Of a stretch of DNA of 47,535 bases, positions 7,853 to 16,627 are shown piece by piece. Under the pieces are notes generated by a model. The model saw only the letters and a list, made by a program, of their open reading frames with translations. It did not search any database and was not told the DNA's origin. The DNA lies in NCBI GenBank assembly GCA_029936885.1, contig JAPYRR010000007.1, forward strand, positions 1-47,535, given 5' to 3'. Position numbers and translations under genes: made by a program. Position 1 is the stretch's first letter, and every line of letters starts with the position of its first letter. Source of the stretch: Fidelibacterota bacterium (GTDB lineage: Bacteria > Fidelibacterota > Marinisomatia > Marinisomatales > UBA1611).

Positions 7853-8182
7853 TTATATCTCCAATATTTAATATTGTAATTTATGAAAGCATATCTTTTA
7901 TTAGTACATGCAATAACGTGGAAAATATTAATTTTTATTGTTCCAGGAATACTCGCTAAATTTAGGAATAACAAAATACCCTTGGAAAAATACGAAAATA
8001 AAAATCCTAATTTTATTGAAGACATAAACTGTCCTAAATCTCATTTATTTCTCGGAAATAACGTCCACAATAAATGAATTAGCTATTGACCCAGATAGAA
8101 AACAACTACATAAATCAACTCGAAAACTAAATACGGAAAATCGAGAGGTTAATAAACCAAGATAGTATCCATTTTGATTTAT
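7853..8182. other. 330-bp AT-rich intergenic region between the GHL10 gene and hutU
   Basis: I see no convincing gene here. A 64-codon plus-strand ORF (7883-8077) has a hydrophobic start (MKAYLLLVHAITWKILIFIV) but no ribosome-binding site, no recognisable domain, and the low-complexity composition expected of AT-rich noncoding DNA. No terminator-grade hairpin is present for the GHL10 gene. The region should contain the hutU promoter. Confidence 0.6.
7862..7876. promoter_or_regulatory. Inverted repeat abutting the hutU ribosome-binding site
   Basis: CAATATT-T-AATATTG is a perfect 7-bp inverted repeat ending next to the GGAG of hutU. It is well placed to be an operator for hut regulation, but it is made almost entirely of A and T in an AT-rich gap, so chance is quite possible. 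Confidence 0.28.
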
Positions 8183-9322
8183 TTATTTCATATATTTAAT
8201 TAATTTATTGGCATAGGACGGTTCGTCCTTAAAAACAGTATAGGAGAAAATACTGATTCCGCTGAAATCATTTTTTCCGGTATGGTAGATCTTTTTCCCT
8301 GCATTTCTCGCATTCTGGTTATAGGTGGCAATGCCCATGACAATACGGTTGATATATTTTTCTGGTAGGTTTTCCTTCATGATTTGGATATTCTTATCGA
8401 AGGTTCTCAAATCCATGGCATAATTCATTGGCACAGCCCAGTCGATGTATCCCCCAGCGAGCCATACATCCCATTCTTGACCAAATAAATTTCGCGCATT
8501 AATTAAGTTAGGTTTAACAGCTGCTGAAATGATACAATCAGGTTGGTAGGCTTTTATTCTCAACGATGCATTCCTAAGAAATCCAGTAATAGCAGATTGT
8601 TTATATCCCAAGAAAGTTTGTTTTCCATTCGCAGGACTTATTTTCAATCCGGATAAACTATTGTTATAGTTTAAGAATATTTTTAATCCAGTAGGGTTAA
8701 GACCATACTCTAGTTCATGGTAGCGGATATAATCAAAATGAATACCGTCCAAACTATAATTTTGTAATAATTCTGTAATTACAGTTTGCAAATATGCATC
8801 CACTTCTGGGTGTGTGGGTGCTAGATAAAACCCTTCCCCATTCGAATTGATATTATTACGCATATTTTCTAACGTTTGATCAATATTTATTGGCTCGGGA
8901 TCTTTTGAGTCCAACCAGTCTGGTTGTAAATGTAATAAATGATTTGGTTGTATTGGCGAAATAGACGATGACCAAAGATAATAAACATTAAACCAAGCAT
9001 GAATCTTGATATTATTATTACTGCCTTTCTTCAAAATATATGCTAATGGATCAAATTCTGGATTTGTCAATAAATGCGACCGTGGTACAATTTCTGAATT
9101 ATAATAAGCATCACCACGTCCACGAATCTGAACAAATAAATGGTTATAATTATTGTCTTTGGCGAATTCTAAAACAGAATCGATCTTATCTTTAGATGTA
9201 ATATGGTCGCGAACGACCCACATTGCCCGGATATTAAATGTTTCGGCAAAAATAGTAGATGTAAATAAAAAAAGAAGGGTAACATATGTTACCCTTCCAA
9301 TCGTGTTCCTTTTACGGTTCAC
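8183..9322 (-). CDS. Secreted glycoside hydrolase-like protein, GHL10/DUF187 family (YngK-like)
   Basis: The gene encodes 379 aa with a signal peptide (basic MNRKRNTIGR, hydrophobic VTYVTLLFLFTSTI, likely cut after FA). The mature part follows the GHL10 TIM-barrel pattern: IRAMWVVRD, YNHLFVQIRGRGDAYYNSEIVPRS, FDPLAYILK, IKIHAWFNVYYLWS, TELLQNYSLDGIHFDYIRY and DWAVPMNYAMD. Such proteins act on envelope or environmental glycans; the substrate here is unknown. The start is GTG 9322, supported because only it gives a complete signal peptide. It begins 22 nt after rplQ, and its signal-peptide codons contain the operon's intrinsic terminator, so most super-operon transcription should stop inside this gene. 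Confidence 0.82.
   Translation of the reverse strand: MNRKRNTIGRVTYVTLLFLFTSTIFAETFNIRAMWVVRDHITSKDKIDSVLEFAKDNNYNHLFVQIRGRGDAYYNSEIVPRSHLLTNPEFDPLAYILKKGSNNNIKIHAWFNVYYLWSSSISPIQPNHLLHLQPDWLDSKDPEPINIDQTLENMRNNINSNGEGFYLAPTHPEVDAYLQTVITELLQNYSLDGIHFDYIRYHELEYGLNPTGLKIFLNYNNSLSGLKISPANGKQTFLGYKQSAITGFLRNASLRIKAYQPDCIISAAVKPNLINARNLFGQEWDVWLAGGYIDWAVPMNYAMDLRTFDKNIQIMKENLPEKYINRIVMGIATYNQNARNAGKKIYHTGKNDFSGISIFSYTVFKDEPSYANKLIKYMK
9263..9297 (-). terminator. Strong intrinsic terminator of the ribosomal super-operon, inside the next gene
   Basis: GAAGGGTAACAT/ATGTTACCCTTC (9274-9297) is a perfect 24-bp palindrome. On the minus strand it is followed at once by TTTTTTTATTT. It begins 47 nt past the rplQ stop, where the alpha operon should end. 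It lies within codons 9-20 of the GHL10-like gene. The plus-strand side lacks a T-tract, so it works in one direction only. Confidence 0.9.
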
Positions 9323-9344
9323 AAATATTAATTAAAAATTCGGA

Positions 9345-9737
9345 TTATTCCGTGGTTTCACCCTGGGAAACTGATTCACTGACTAAATCCACAAATTCTA
9401 TAATAGACATTGGTGCACAATCATTATCTCGAAACCCAAGTTTAGTGATTCGTGTATATCCGCCATCTCTAGTTGAAAAAGCAGGACCCACCGTATCAAA
9501 TAATTCTCGAACAACTGTTTTATGACGAATTTTTTTCAATACTTGGCGGCGCGAATGAATATCCCCTTTCTTTGCAAAGGTTACGAGCGGTTCGACAAAC
9601 ATCCGGAGTTCTTTGGCTTTTGCATCGGTAGTTTTGATCTTTTTATGTTTGATCAAAGCAGATGCCAAATTTGACATCAATGCTTTCCGATGTGCAGTCT
9701 TGCGACCAAGTTTACGCCCGATTTTATTATGTCTCAT
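9345..9737 (-). CDS. rplQ: 50S ribosomal protein L17
   Basis: L17 binds 23S rRNA near the peptide-exit side of the large subunit. The N-terminus MRHNKIGRKLGRKTAHRKALMSNLASALIKHKKIKTT and RRQVLKKIRH are diagnostic. The length of 130 aa includes a short acidic C-terminal tail (VSESVSQGETTE) beyond the E. coli-like core. It follows rpoA by 3 nt, the standard end of the alpha operon, and the terminator lies 47 nt beyond its stop. Confidence 0.97.
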   Translation of the reverse strand: MRHNKIGRKLGRKTAHRKALMSNLASALIKHKKIKTTDAKAKELRMFVEPLVTFAKKGDIHSRRQVLKKIRHKTVVRELFDTVGPAFSTRDGGYTRITKLGFRDNDCAPMSIIEFVDLVSESVSQGETTE

Positions 9738-9740
9738 TGT

Positions 9741-10715
9741 TTAGCCTTCTTCCGCCATAATCTTGTCTACTTCCATTCCAAAGTGAATCCCCATGGAATC
9801 TAATTTTTCTACTAATTCAGTTAAAGATTTACGACCAAAATTTTTGTATTTCAGCATTTGGTTTTCTTCTTTACTCACCAATTCATGAATATATTTAATT
9901 CCAGCAGCCTGTAAACAATTATAACTCCGAACTGATAGTTCCATTTCATCAATGGTTTGATTCAGTAATTTTCGTAATTCCATTGTTTCTTCAGATACAC
10001 CATCAGAGATTTCCAAAACGGATGGATTTGAAATTGCTTCAATGAATTTAAAATGTTCCCGAAGATAAGTTGCAGAATAACTCACAGCATCTTTTGCAGA
10101 TATAGAGCCGTCCGTTTCTACGTTTAGATTCAATATCTCAATAGTCTCTTTTGCACCCGGAACTGGAACTACATCAAAGGTGACATTCGTAACTGGGTTA
10201 TAAATAGCATCCATGGAAAGTGTGCCAACTGCCAAATTTGGTAGATCATTTTCCTCAGAAGGTACGTATCCTTTTCCAATTCCAATTCGAAGTTCCAATT
10301 CTATTTTTCCGGAAGAATTAATATCAGTAATATATTGTTCAGGATTTAAAACTTCGTATTGGTCACTAGCATCTTGGATATCTTGCGCAGTGAACGATTT
10401 TTTGCCTTTAAGTTTTATTGATACTTTATCTGGTTTATTATCCATGAGTCTAAATCGAACATTTTTTAGATTCATAATGATGTCTGCAACGTCTTCTTTT
10501 ACTCCAGAAATCGTTGAAAATTCATGCTGAACACCATCAATTTTTATATGAGTGATTGCAGCACCTGGAATTGCGGTCATTAATACACGACGCATTGCAT
10601 TTCCTATTGTGGTACCATATCCACGTTCTAAAGGTTGTACAGAGAAAGATCCTGTAACACCATCTTTTACTTTTTCTTTGAATTCAACGTTGAGTTCTAA
10701 TGCTTTTGTAGCCAT
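9741..10715 (-). CDS. rpoA: DNA-directed RNA polymerase subunit alpha
   Basis: Alpha dimerises to nucleate RNA polymerase assembly and contacts UP elements and activators. The 324 aa have both domains. The N-terminal domain (about 1-230) contains RGYGTTIGNAMRRVLM, the alpha-alpha dimer and beta-binding region. The C-terminal domain (about 245-315) contains ELSVRSYNCLQAAGI and KNFGRKSLTEL, including the arginine and asparagine used for UP-element DNA contact. Between rpsD (21 nt upstream) and rplQ, it is in its canonical alpha-operon place. The start is ATG. Confidence 0.98.
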   Translation of the reverse strand: MATKALELNVEFKEKVKDGVTGSFSVQPLERGYGTTIGNAMRRVLMTAIPGAAITHIKIDGVQHEFSTISGVKEDVADIIMNLKNVRFRLMDNKPDKVSIKLKGKKSFTAQDIQDASDQYEVLNPEQYITDINSSGKIELELRIGIGKGYVPSEENDLPNLAVGTLSMDAIYNPVTNVTFDVVPVPGAKETIEILNLNVETDGSISAKDAVSYSATYLREHFKFIEAISNPSVLEISDGVSEETMELRKLLNQTIDEMELSVRSYNCLQAAGIKYIHELVSKEENQMLKYKNFGRKSLTELVEKLDSMGIHFGMEVDKIMAEEG

Positions 10716-10736
10716 GAAGGGTTTTTCCTATTTCTA

Positions 10737-11354
10737 TTATTTAGAATACAATTCCACGACCAATTGTTCGTTCACTGTGAGATGCATTTCATCACGATCA
10801 GGAACGGCAACAAATGTACCGCGCATTTTTGCTTTATCAAGTTCCAGCCAAGAGAGATCCATATCTCCTTTGATCCGGCGCATGGACTCAAGAACCAAGT
10901 CCATTTTCTTGCTTTTTTCGCGAACTTCAATCACATCTCCAGGTTTTACGGAGTAGGATGGAATATTCACAACCTTATTATTTACTAAAAAATGTTTATG
11001 ACTTACTAATTGGCGTGCAGCCGGACGAGATGGCGCAAAGCCTAATCGATAAGCAACATTATCCAAGCGACACTCTAACAATTGGAGCATATTCGTACCT
11101 GTTTCACCTTTCATTTTTTCGGCTCTTTCAAATGTTAACCGAAATTGGTTTTCTAACAAACCATACATGAATTTTATCTTTTGTTTTTCTCTTAACTGAG
11201 TGCCATAATTTGAAAGTTTTGATCTACGACCTTGCCCGTGTTGACCAGGAGCATAAGGTTTGCGGTTTAAAAGACGATCATATTTAGGATTTCCAAAAAT
11301 ATTTTCCCCGAATTTCCGAACCAATTTTCCTTTTGTAGTTTGTGATTTAGCCAT
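10737..11354 (-). CDS. rpsD: 30S ribosomal protein S4
   Basis: S4 is a primary 16S rRNA binder that nucleates 30S assembly and in many bacteria represses its own alpha operon. The 205 aa show KPYAPGQHGQGRRSKLSNYGTQLREKQKIKFMYG and the S4 RNA-binding module LLECRLDNVAYRLGFAPSRPAARQLVSHKHFLVNNKVVNIPSY. The N-terminal four-cysteine zinc cluster of some S4 proteins is absent (RKFGENIFGNPKY in its place), so this is the zinc-free form. It lies between rpsK (9 nt) and rpoA. Confidence 0.97.
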   Translation of the reverse strand: MAKSQTTKGKLVRKFGENIFGNPKYDRLLNRKPYAPGQHGQGRRSKLSNYGTQLREKQKIKFMYGLLENQFRLTFERAEKMKGETGTNMLQLLECRLDNVAYRLGFAPSRPAARQLVSHKHFLVNNKVVNIPSYSVKPGDVIEVREKSKKMDLVLESMRRIKGDMDLSWLELDKAKMRGTFVAVPDRDEMHLTVNEQLVVELYSK

Positions 11355-11363
11355 TTTCTATCC

Positions 11364-11750
11364 TTAGACTCGTCTGCGTTTTGGAGGACGACAACCATTA
11401 TGTGGCAATGGTGTCACATCTTTAATACTTGTAATTTGTAAACCGGCCACAGCCAAAGCACGAATTGCAGACTCACGTCCCGCACCGGGACCCTTCACTT
11501 CTACTTCGATACTTACAAGTCCCAATGACAGCGCAGTTTGTGCTGCTTTGTCTGCCGCCATTGTAGCAGCGTAAGCCGTACTTTTTCTTGATCCTTTAAA
11601 TCCGGATGTACCAGCTGTTTCCCATACGAGTACATTCCCAGAAGGGTCAGTCAGAGTTATATGCGTATTATTAAATGTTGATTTAATATGTGCAACGCCG
11701 TGAGGCTCTACACTCTTTTTCTTTTTCTTTTTTGGTTTATTTTCAGCCAA
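11364..11750 (-). CDS. rpsK: 30S ribosomal protein S11
   Basis: S11 sits on the 30S platform beside the E site and contacts mRNA near the Shine-Dalgarno helix. The 128 aa contain [43 protein letters not shown] and the invariant C-terminus [13 protein letters not shown]. The start codon is TTG (11750), with a lysine-rich leader ([17 protein letters not shown]) before the conserved core. It lies 23 nt after rpsM. Confidence 0.97.
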   Translation of the reverse strand: MAENKPKKKKKKSVEPHGVAHIKSTFNNTHITLTDPSGNVLVWETAGTSGFKGSRKSTAYAATMAADKAAQTALSLGLVSIEVEVKGPGAGRESAIRALAVAGLQITSIKDVTPLPHNGCRPPKRRRV

Positions 11751-11773
11751 AATTGACTCTCTTAATTAATTGT

Positions 11774-12145
11774 TTATTTTTTGCCCAATCCAATTGTGCG
11801 TTTCTTTCCTTTCCTCGTACGGGCATTTGTTTTTGTTCTTTGCCCATTTGCAGGAAGTCCTCTACGATGACGTAGGCCACGGTATGTGCCAACATCTTTT
11901 AACCGTTTGATGTTCATTGCAGTCTGGGACCGCAACTCACCTTCAACCATAAATCCTAATTCGGAAATGGCATCACGAAGTGCAACGACTTGCTCTTCTG
12001 TTAAATCTTGTACGCGAATATCAGGATCAACTTTGGCCTTTTCACACAGTTTTAATGCTGTGGTCAAACCAATCCCATGAATATATCGCAATGAATAAGG
12101 AACTTTTTTGTTCCTTGGAATATCTACACCAACAATACGTGCCAT
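11774..12145 (-). CDS. rpsM: 30S ribosomal protein S13
   Basis: S13 is in the 30S head and forms bridges to L5 and 23S rRNA; its tail reaches the P-site tRNA. The 123 aa start [30 protein letters not shown], followed by the [24 protein letters not shown] signature and a basic tail ([10 protein letters not shown]). The start is ATG. It lies 9 nt after rpmJ, as in the standard alpha operon. Confidence 0.98.
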   Translation of the reverse strand: MARIVGVDIPRNKKVPYSLRYIHGIGLTTALKLCEKAKVDPDIRVQDLTEEQVVALRDAISELGFMVEGELRSQTAMNIKRLKDVGTYRGLRHRRGLPANGQRTKTNARTRKGKKRTIGLGKK

Positions 12146-12154
12146 GTAATTTTC

Positions 12155-12268
12155 TTATCCTTGACGTTGCTTATGTTTCGGGTTTTCACAAATCACAAGA
12201 ACAACGCCTTTTCTTTTAATGACCTTGCACTTGGAACAAATTTTCTTAACTGATGGACGAACTTTCAT
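12155..12268 (-). CDS. rpmJ: 50S ribosomal protein L36 (zinc-ribbon form)
   Basis: This gene is too short for the ORF track and was found by reading the gap between infA and rpsM. It encodes 37 aa beginning [21 protein letters not shown] and ending KHKQRQG. Cys11, Cys14, Cys27 and His32 form the CCCH zinc site of the C+ L36 type. The start is ATG at 12268, 6 nt after the infA stop; the stop is TAA, 9 nt before rpsM. L36 binds 23S rRNA late in 50S assembly. Its presence completes the expected gene order. Confidence 0.97.
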   Translation of the reverse strand: MKVRPSVKKICSKCKVIKRKGVVLVICENPKHKQRQG

Positions 12269-12274
12269 TCTTCT

Positions 12275-12502
12275 CTACTTTTGTCTGTATGTAATACGAC
12301 CCCGGGACAAATCGTATGGTGAAATCTCTAATGTCACCACATCACCGGGTAAAATCTTAATAAAATGCATTCTCATTTTTCCACTGACATGCGCCAGTAC
12401 TTCATGAGAATTCCCACCGATTTCAACATTGACTCGAAACATTGCACCTGGCAAGGTTTCCTTAATGATTCCATCGATCGTTATTGGTTGCTCTTTAGCC
12501 AT
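12275..12502 (-). CDS. infA: Translation initiation factor IF-1
   Basis: IF-1 occupies the 30S A site during initiation. It is a single OB fold: [75 protein letters not shown] (quoted only as its recognisable span in the track). The track begins at 12514, but ATG 12502 matches the family N-terminus (MAKE) and gives 75 aa. The start overlaps the end of map by 8 nt. GRITYR near the end is the family signature. Confidence 0.95.
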   Translation of the reverse strand: MAKEQPITIDGIIKETLPGAMFRVNVEIGGNSHEVLAHVSGKMRMHFIKILPGDVVTLEISPYDLSRGRITYRQK

Positions 12503-13250
12503 GACTTCCAACACTTAAAATTTTTGGGCCATCTTCAGTAATGGCAATTGTGTGCTCAAAATGAGCCGATGCTTTTCCATCTTTCGTTAGGATAGTCCAT
12601 CCATCCTTCGCTGTATAAACTTCTTTAACCCCAGCATTGATCATAGGCTCAATAGCGATACACATTCCCGCACGGAGTTTATACCCATGATTTGCTTTCC
12701 CATAATTAGGAATCTGTGGCTCTTCATGAAGTGCCGTTCCAATTCCATGTCCTACCAATTCACGAACCACAGAAAAACCGTGACTCTCGGCATAAGCTTG
12801 AACTGCATTCCCAATATCACCGACATAATTTCCGGGTTTAGCTTGCTCGATTCCTTTCATCAAGGATTCACGAGTAACGTCCAACAATAATTGTTTGTCT
12901 GTATCAATATTTCCCACAGCAAACGATTTTGCATGGTCACCAAAATAACCGTCCAGTTCTGCACCACAATCAATTCCAACAATTTGACCTTCCGAAAGAA
13001 TTTCTTCTCCGGGAATTCCATGAACGACTGCATGATCGATTGAAACACATAATGTGGATGGGAATCCCATATAGCCTTTAAAAGCTGGGCGTGCTCCTTG
13101 GGAGCATATAAATTCTTCAGCCATTTTATCTAAGTCAAATACACGTGCGCCTGGAACAACATATGGTTCCAACATTATTAGTGTATCAGCCACAATTTGA
13201 CAACTGCGGGAAATCTTTTCGACTTCACGAGGTGATCGAGTATGGACCAT
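12495..13250 (-). CDS. map: Methionine aminopeptidase, type I
   Basis: MAP removes the initiator methionine from nascent proteins. The 251 aa contain HAVVHGIP, the two metal-binding aspartates in LDGYFGDHA, the His in ELVGHGIG, and the metal glutamates in IEPM and FEHTIAIT. These five ligands are the full pita-bread-fold set. The start codon overlaps the last base of secY by one nucleotide, and the stop overlaps infA. No adk gene lies between secY and map, which is common in Bacteroidetes-type spc operons and unlike Firmicutes. Confidence 0.97.
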   Translation of the reverse strand: MVHTRSPREVEKISRSCQIVADTLIMLEPYVVPGARVFDLDKMAEEFICSQGARPAFKGYMGFPSTLCVSIDHAVVHGIPGEEILSEGQIVGIDCGAELDGYFGDHAKSFAVGNIDTDKQLLLDVTRESLMKGIEQAKPGNYVGDIGNAVQAYAESHGFSVVRELVGHGIGTALHEEPQIPNYGKANHGYKLRAGMCIAIEPMINAGVKEVYTAKDGWTILTKDGKASAHFEHTIAITEDGPKILSVGSHG

Positions 13251-14578
13251 TACATGCGCCTCCGACCGCGAATTTTACCTTTTGTTAAAAAACCATCATA
13301 ATGTCTCATCATTAAATGAGATTCAATTTGTTGTAATGTATCCAAAGCGACGCCAACAATAATCAAAAGACTTGTACCACCAAAAAAAGCAGCTAAATCA
13401 TAATTTATATTCATTGATTTCATCAAGATATATGGAAAAATAGCAACAAATGCTAATGCAACAGAACCAGGCAATGTTACACGAGTTAAAATGTTATCGA
13501 TATATTCAGCAGTTTTTTTCCCTGGGCGAACTCCTGGGATAAATCCTCCCTGTTGTTTCATTGTAGAAGAAACCTGAACTGGATCAAATGCAATAGCTGT
13601 ATAAAAATAAGTAAAGAAAATAATCATTAAACCAAAAACCGCCCAATAAAATGGATGGTCAAATGAAAACCAATTCATAAGAGATTGCGCAAAGGCGCTG
13701 TCGCCAAGAAATGTTGAAATAGTACTCGGAATAAACATGATGGATTGTGCAAAAATTATCGGCATTACACCTGCGGTATTAACTCTCATCGGTATATGCG
13801 TATTCTGACCACCATAAACTTTTCGACCAACAACTCGCTTCGCATATTGCACAGGAATTTTACGCGTACCTTGGGTTAACAAAACAACAAAACAAATAAT
13901 AAGAAACATAATACCCATTAAAATAAATTCGGATAGTAATCCACGTACACCTTCACGAACCAATGTAATCTCACTTAAAATTACATTTGGGAAAGCCGAT
14001 ACAATTCCTACCATAATAATGAGTGAAATTCCATTTCCAATTCCACGTTCAGTAATCCGTTCTCCCAACCACATAAGGAACAATGTTCCAGTTACCATAC
14101 TGATAATTCCAGTAAAGGTGAAAAGAAATCCCGGATTCGTTACAACTTGTTGGCCATTTGATGATAGGCCAGGTAAAAAAACTGCCACAACACCATAAGA
14201 CTGCATGGAAGCCAACAAAACGGTACCGTATCGAGTAATTTGGGTTATCTTTTTTCGACCAGCTTCACCTTCTTTTTGTAATCTTTGGAAATATGGAATG
14301 ACCGAACCCATCAACTGAATAATGATTGAGGATGAGATATAAGGCATAATACCCAACGAAAATAGGGATGCCTTTTGGAATGCTCCACCAACAAAGGTGT
14401 TAAACAATCCAAAAAGTGAATTCTGAAGATTTGTAAAGGCACCTGCTAATGCTTCGCCATCCACACCTGGAATCGGAATATGCGCACCCATCCGGACTAC
14501 GACAAGGATTCCAATAGTAAAAAAAATCCTGCGTCGGAGTTCTGGTATTACAAATATACTTTGAAATTTATCAATCAC
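13250..14578 (-). CDS. secY: Protein translocase channel subunit SecY
   Basis: SecY is the ten-helix membrane channel of the Sec translocon. The 442 aa show the family landmarks: RMGAHIPIPGVD in the first helix region, LGIMPYISSSIIIQL, GIGNGISLIIM, GTRKIPVQYAKR, the cytosolic loop PGVRPGKKTAEYI, and the C-terminal SHLMMRHYDGFLTKGKIRGRRR. The start is GTG (14578), overlapping the rplO stop by 4 nt. Its partner gene secE is about 24 kb upstream on the same strand in the same super-operon. No separate promoter is seen. Confidence 0.98.
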   Translation of the reverse strand: MIDKFQSIFVIPELRRRIFFTIGILVVVRMGAHIPIPGVDGEALAGAFTNLQNSLFGLFNTFVGGAFQKASLFSLGIMPYISSSIIIQLMGSVIPYFQRLQKEGEAGRKKITQITRYGTVLLASMQSYGVVAVFLPGLSSNGQQVVTNPGFLFTFTGIISMVTGTLFLMWLGERITERGIGNGISLIIMVGIVSAFPNVILSEITLVREGVRGLLSEFILMGIMFLIICFVVLLTQGTRKIPVQYAKRVVGRKVYGGQNTHIPMRVNTAGVMPIIFAQSIMFIPSTISTFLGDSAFAQSLMNWFSFDHPFYWAVFGLMIIFFTYFYTAIAFDPVQVSSTMKQQGGFIPGVRPGKKTAEYIDNILTRVTLPGSVALAFVAIFPYILMKSMNINYDLAAFFGGTSLLIIVGVALDTLQQIESHLMMRHYDGFLTKGKIRGRRRM

Positions 14579-15012
14579 TGTACTGTGGCCGTTCCACCTG
14601 CTTTTTCAATTTTTTCTTTTGCTGAGTCACTAAAAGCACTTGCTGAAATAGTTAATTTTAATTTCAATTCGCCATCACCAAGAATTTTGATTGGTTTTAA
14701 TGGTGATCGCACCAAACCATTATCAGCTAATATTTGAGCGTCAATTGTATCGAGTCCTAGACTTTCAATCGAATCTAAGTTCACAATTTGGAATTCTTTT
14801 CTAAAAATATTTGTAAATCCACGTTTTGGTAATCGTCGAGCCAAGGCCATTTGGCCACCTTCAAACCATGGACGTCGTTTAAAACCTGATCTTTGCTGAG
14901 CACCCTTATCTCCACGTCCCGATGATCTACCAAGCCCGGATCCATGACCACGTCCAACACGCTTTCTATTTTTTGTAGAACCAGGAACAGGTGTTAATGA
15001 ATCTAATTTCAT
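14575..15012 (-). CDS. rplO: 50S ribosomal protein L15
   Basis: L15 is a late-assembling 23S rRNA protein with an extended basic N-terminal arm. The 145 aa begin MKLDSLTPVPGSTKNRKRVGRGHGSGLGRSSGRGDKGAQQRSG, which is diagnostic, followed by FEGGQMALARRLPKRGFTN and a globular C-terminal domain. It overlaps rpmD by 4 nt upstream and secY by 4 nt downstream, so translation of the three is likely coupled. Confidence 0.97.
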   Translation of the reverse strand: MKLDSLTPVPGSTKNRKRVGRGHGSGLGRSSGRGDKGAQQRSGFKRRPWFEGGQMALARRLPKRGFTNIFRKEFQIVNLDSIESLGLDTIDAQILADNGLVRSPLKPIKILGDGELKLKLTISASAFSDSAKEKIEKAGGTATVQ

Positions 15013-15197
15013 ACGTTCTCAACCTTTAGCAAATAAGGAATCACATTTATCATTCCACGAATCACTGGATTGTCATTATGCTCAACAGTCTGGTACATTT
15101 TACGTAGTCCTAATGCTTTTAAGGTTGCTTTAGCTTTTGGCTTATAACCAATGCCACTTTTGATTTGTGTTATCCGCAATGTTTTCGATTTAGCCAT
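15009..15197 (-). CDS. rpmD: 50S ribosomal protein L30
   Basis: The gene encodes a 62-aa L30 with the pattern LRITQIKSGIGYKPKAKATLKALGLRKMYQTVEHNDNPVIRGMINVIPYLLKV. L30 is absent from several bacterial lineages, so its retention is a useful taxonomic character. The start overlaps the rpsE stop by 1 nt, and the stop overlaps rplO by 4 nt. The start is ATG. Confidence 0.97.
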   Translation of the reverse strand: MAKSKTLRITQIKSGIGYKPKAKATLKALGLRKMYQTVEHNDNPVIRGMINVIPYLLKVENV

Positions 15198-15700
15198 TAG
15201 TTAAAAACCTCACCAATGGTAATACCACGCTTGTTAGCAATGGCAACAGCATCTTTCATATTCATTAAAGCATCCATAGTCGCATGAACAAGATTCATTG
15301 TATTTTTAGATCCATGGCGTTTTGTTAAAATATTATGAATGCCAACTTGTTCCATAACTGCACGAACTGACGCTCCCGCAATAATTCCAGTACCGGGTGA
15401 AGCAGGTTTTAGCATGATCCGGCTAGCACCATGTTTCCCAATAATTTGATGGGGTACAGTTCCATTAACAATTGATACTTTCACAATATTTCGTTTTGCA
15501 ATATCTTTACCTTTATTAATGGCAGAAATAACCTCGTTTGCTTTCCCGAGACCAACTCCAATATGCCCTTTTCCGTCTCCTACAACTATCAGTGCAGAAA
15601 AGCGAAATCGTTTTCCACGAGATGTTACTTTCGCAGTTCGATTAATTTTTACTACTGCTTCTTCTTGAAGATCAAGTTCAGCAGGATTTATGATAGCCAA
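15197..15700 (-). CDS. rpsE: 30S ribosomal protein S5
   Basis: S5 lies at the mRNA entry channel and affects decoding accuracy. The 167 aa contain the double-stranded-RNA-binding-like domain (AKVTSRGKRFRFSALIVVGDGKGHIGVGLGKANEV) and the C-terminal domain (LKPASPGTGIIAGASVRAVMEQVGI, MDALMNMKDAVAIANKRG). The start codon is TTG (15700), with GGGAG about 6 nt upstream, so the unusual start is well supported. It follows rplR by 11 nt. Confidence 0.97.
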   Translation of the reverse strand: MAIINPAELDLQEEAVVKINRTAKVTSRGKRFRFSALIVVGDGKGHIGVGLGKANEVISAINKGKDIAKRNIVKVSIVNGTVPHQIIGKHGASRIMLKPASPGTGIIAGASVRAVMEQVGIHNILTKRHGSKNTMNLVHATMDALMNMKDAVAIANKRGITIGEVFN

Positions 15701-15711
15701 TTCAGACTCCC

Positions 15712-16083
15712 TTAAAAATCTAGTCCGCCCTTTCGAGCGGCTTCCGCAAATGCTTTTACACGACCGTGGTAGGGGTATCCATTACGATCCAATACAACTG
15801 GACCCATTTTTTTTGCTTTGGCTTTTTTTGCCAGTGCTTCACCTACAATACGGCTGATATCTGTTTTATTCTCTGCTTTTTTAATAGCAGACTTTATATC
15901 TTTGTCTCTAGAAGTGACTGCAACAAGAGTTTGACCTTCGAAATCATTGATGATTTGAGCTTCAAAATGTTTTAGACTTCTATAAACGACTAATCTTGGA
16001 CGATTTGGATGTAACCTAGAAGTTTTTTTGCTTCTGTTACGTCTTCTATCATTTCTACGAGAATCCGAACTATGCTTTGCCAT
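15712..16083 (-). CDS. rplR: 50S ribosomal protein L18
   Basis: L18 binds 5S rRNA and, with L5, mediates its docking to the 50S subunit. The 123 aa have a basic arginine-rich N-terminal arm ([19 protein letters not shown]) and the core [33 protein letters not shown], with [28 protein letters not shown] as the conserved end. It overlaps the rplF stop by 1 nt. The start is ATG. Confidence 0.97.
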   Translation of the reverse strand: MAKHSSDSRRNDRRRNRSKKTSRLHPNRPRLVVYRSLKHFEAQIINDFEGQTLVAVTSRDKDIKSAIKKAENKTDISRIVGEALAKKAKAKKMGPVVLDRNGYPYHGRVKAFAEAARKGGLDF

Positions 16084-16622
16084 TATTTAGCCCCCACGGT
16101 TTTACCCTGCTTAGATCGTACATATTCGCCTTTATACCTAATTCCTTTGCCTTTATAAGGCTCAGGTTTTCTAAAAGATCGTATTTTTGCGGCAACTGCA
16201 CCCACTAATTGTTTATCTACACCCTCAACTTTTACTTCTGTTCGATTTGCAGTGACTGTAATCCCATCCGGTACATCAAAATAAATATCATGAGAAAAGC
16301 CTAACTGAAGTTGTAGCCGGTTCCCTTGAACTTGAGCCAAATATCCAACACCAATTATTTCTAGCTCTTTTGAATAGCCATCAGAAACACCAATTATCAT
16401 ATTATTAATCATTTGCCGTGTCGTGCCGTGTAGTGCTCGGTGTTCTCTAATATCGGACGGGCGTTCAACAACAATTTTACCATCTGACTCAGATAAAATC
16501 ATATCATCATGGACATTGTATTCTAGTGCCCCTTTTGGACCGGATACTTTAACCAGTTTCCCCAATAAATCCACTTTTACACCTTCAGGAACATTAACTG
16601 GATTTTTACCAATTCTTGACAT
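16083..16622 (-). CDS. rplF: 50S ribosomal protein L6
   Basis: L6 sits near the factor-binding sarcin-ricin loop of 23S rRNA. The 179 aa contain the two tandem L6 folds: [19 protein letters not shown] at the start, and [42 protein letters not shown], the family signature, near the C-terminus. It follows rpsH by 5 nt and overlaps rplR by 1 nt. The start is ATG. Confidence 0.98.
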   Translation of the reverse strand: MSRIGKNPVNVPEGVKVDLLGKLVKVSGPKGALEYNVHDDMILSESDGKIVVERPSDIREHRALHGTTRQMINNMIIGVSDGYSKELEIIGVGYLAQVQGNRLQLQLGFSHDIYFDVPDGITVTANRTEVKVEGVDKQLVGAVAAKIRSFRKPEPYKGKGIRYKGEYVRSKQGKTVGAK

Positions 16623-16627
16623 AAAAC

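Noticed and set aside
7774-8077. ORFs 7774-8025 (-) and 7883-8077 (+) in the hutU upstream gap
   Set aside because: Low-complexity AT-driven translations, one overlapping hutU. No recognisable motif or start signals.
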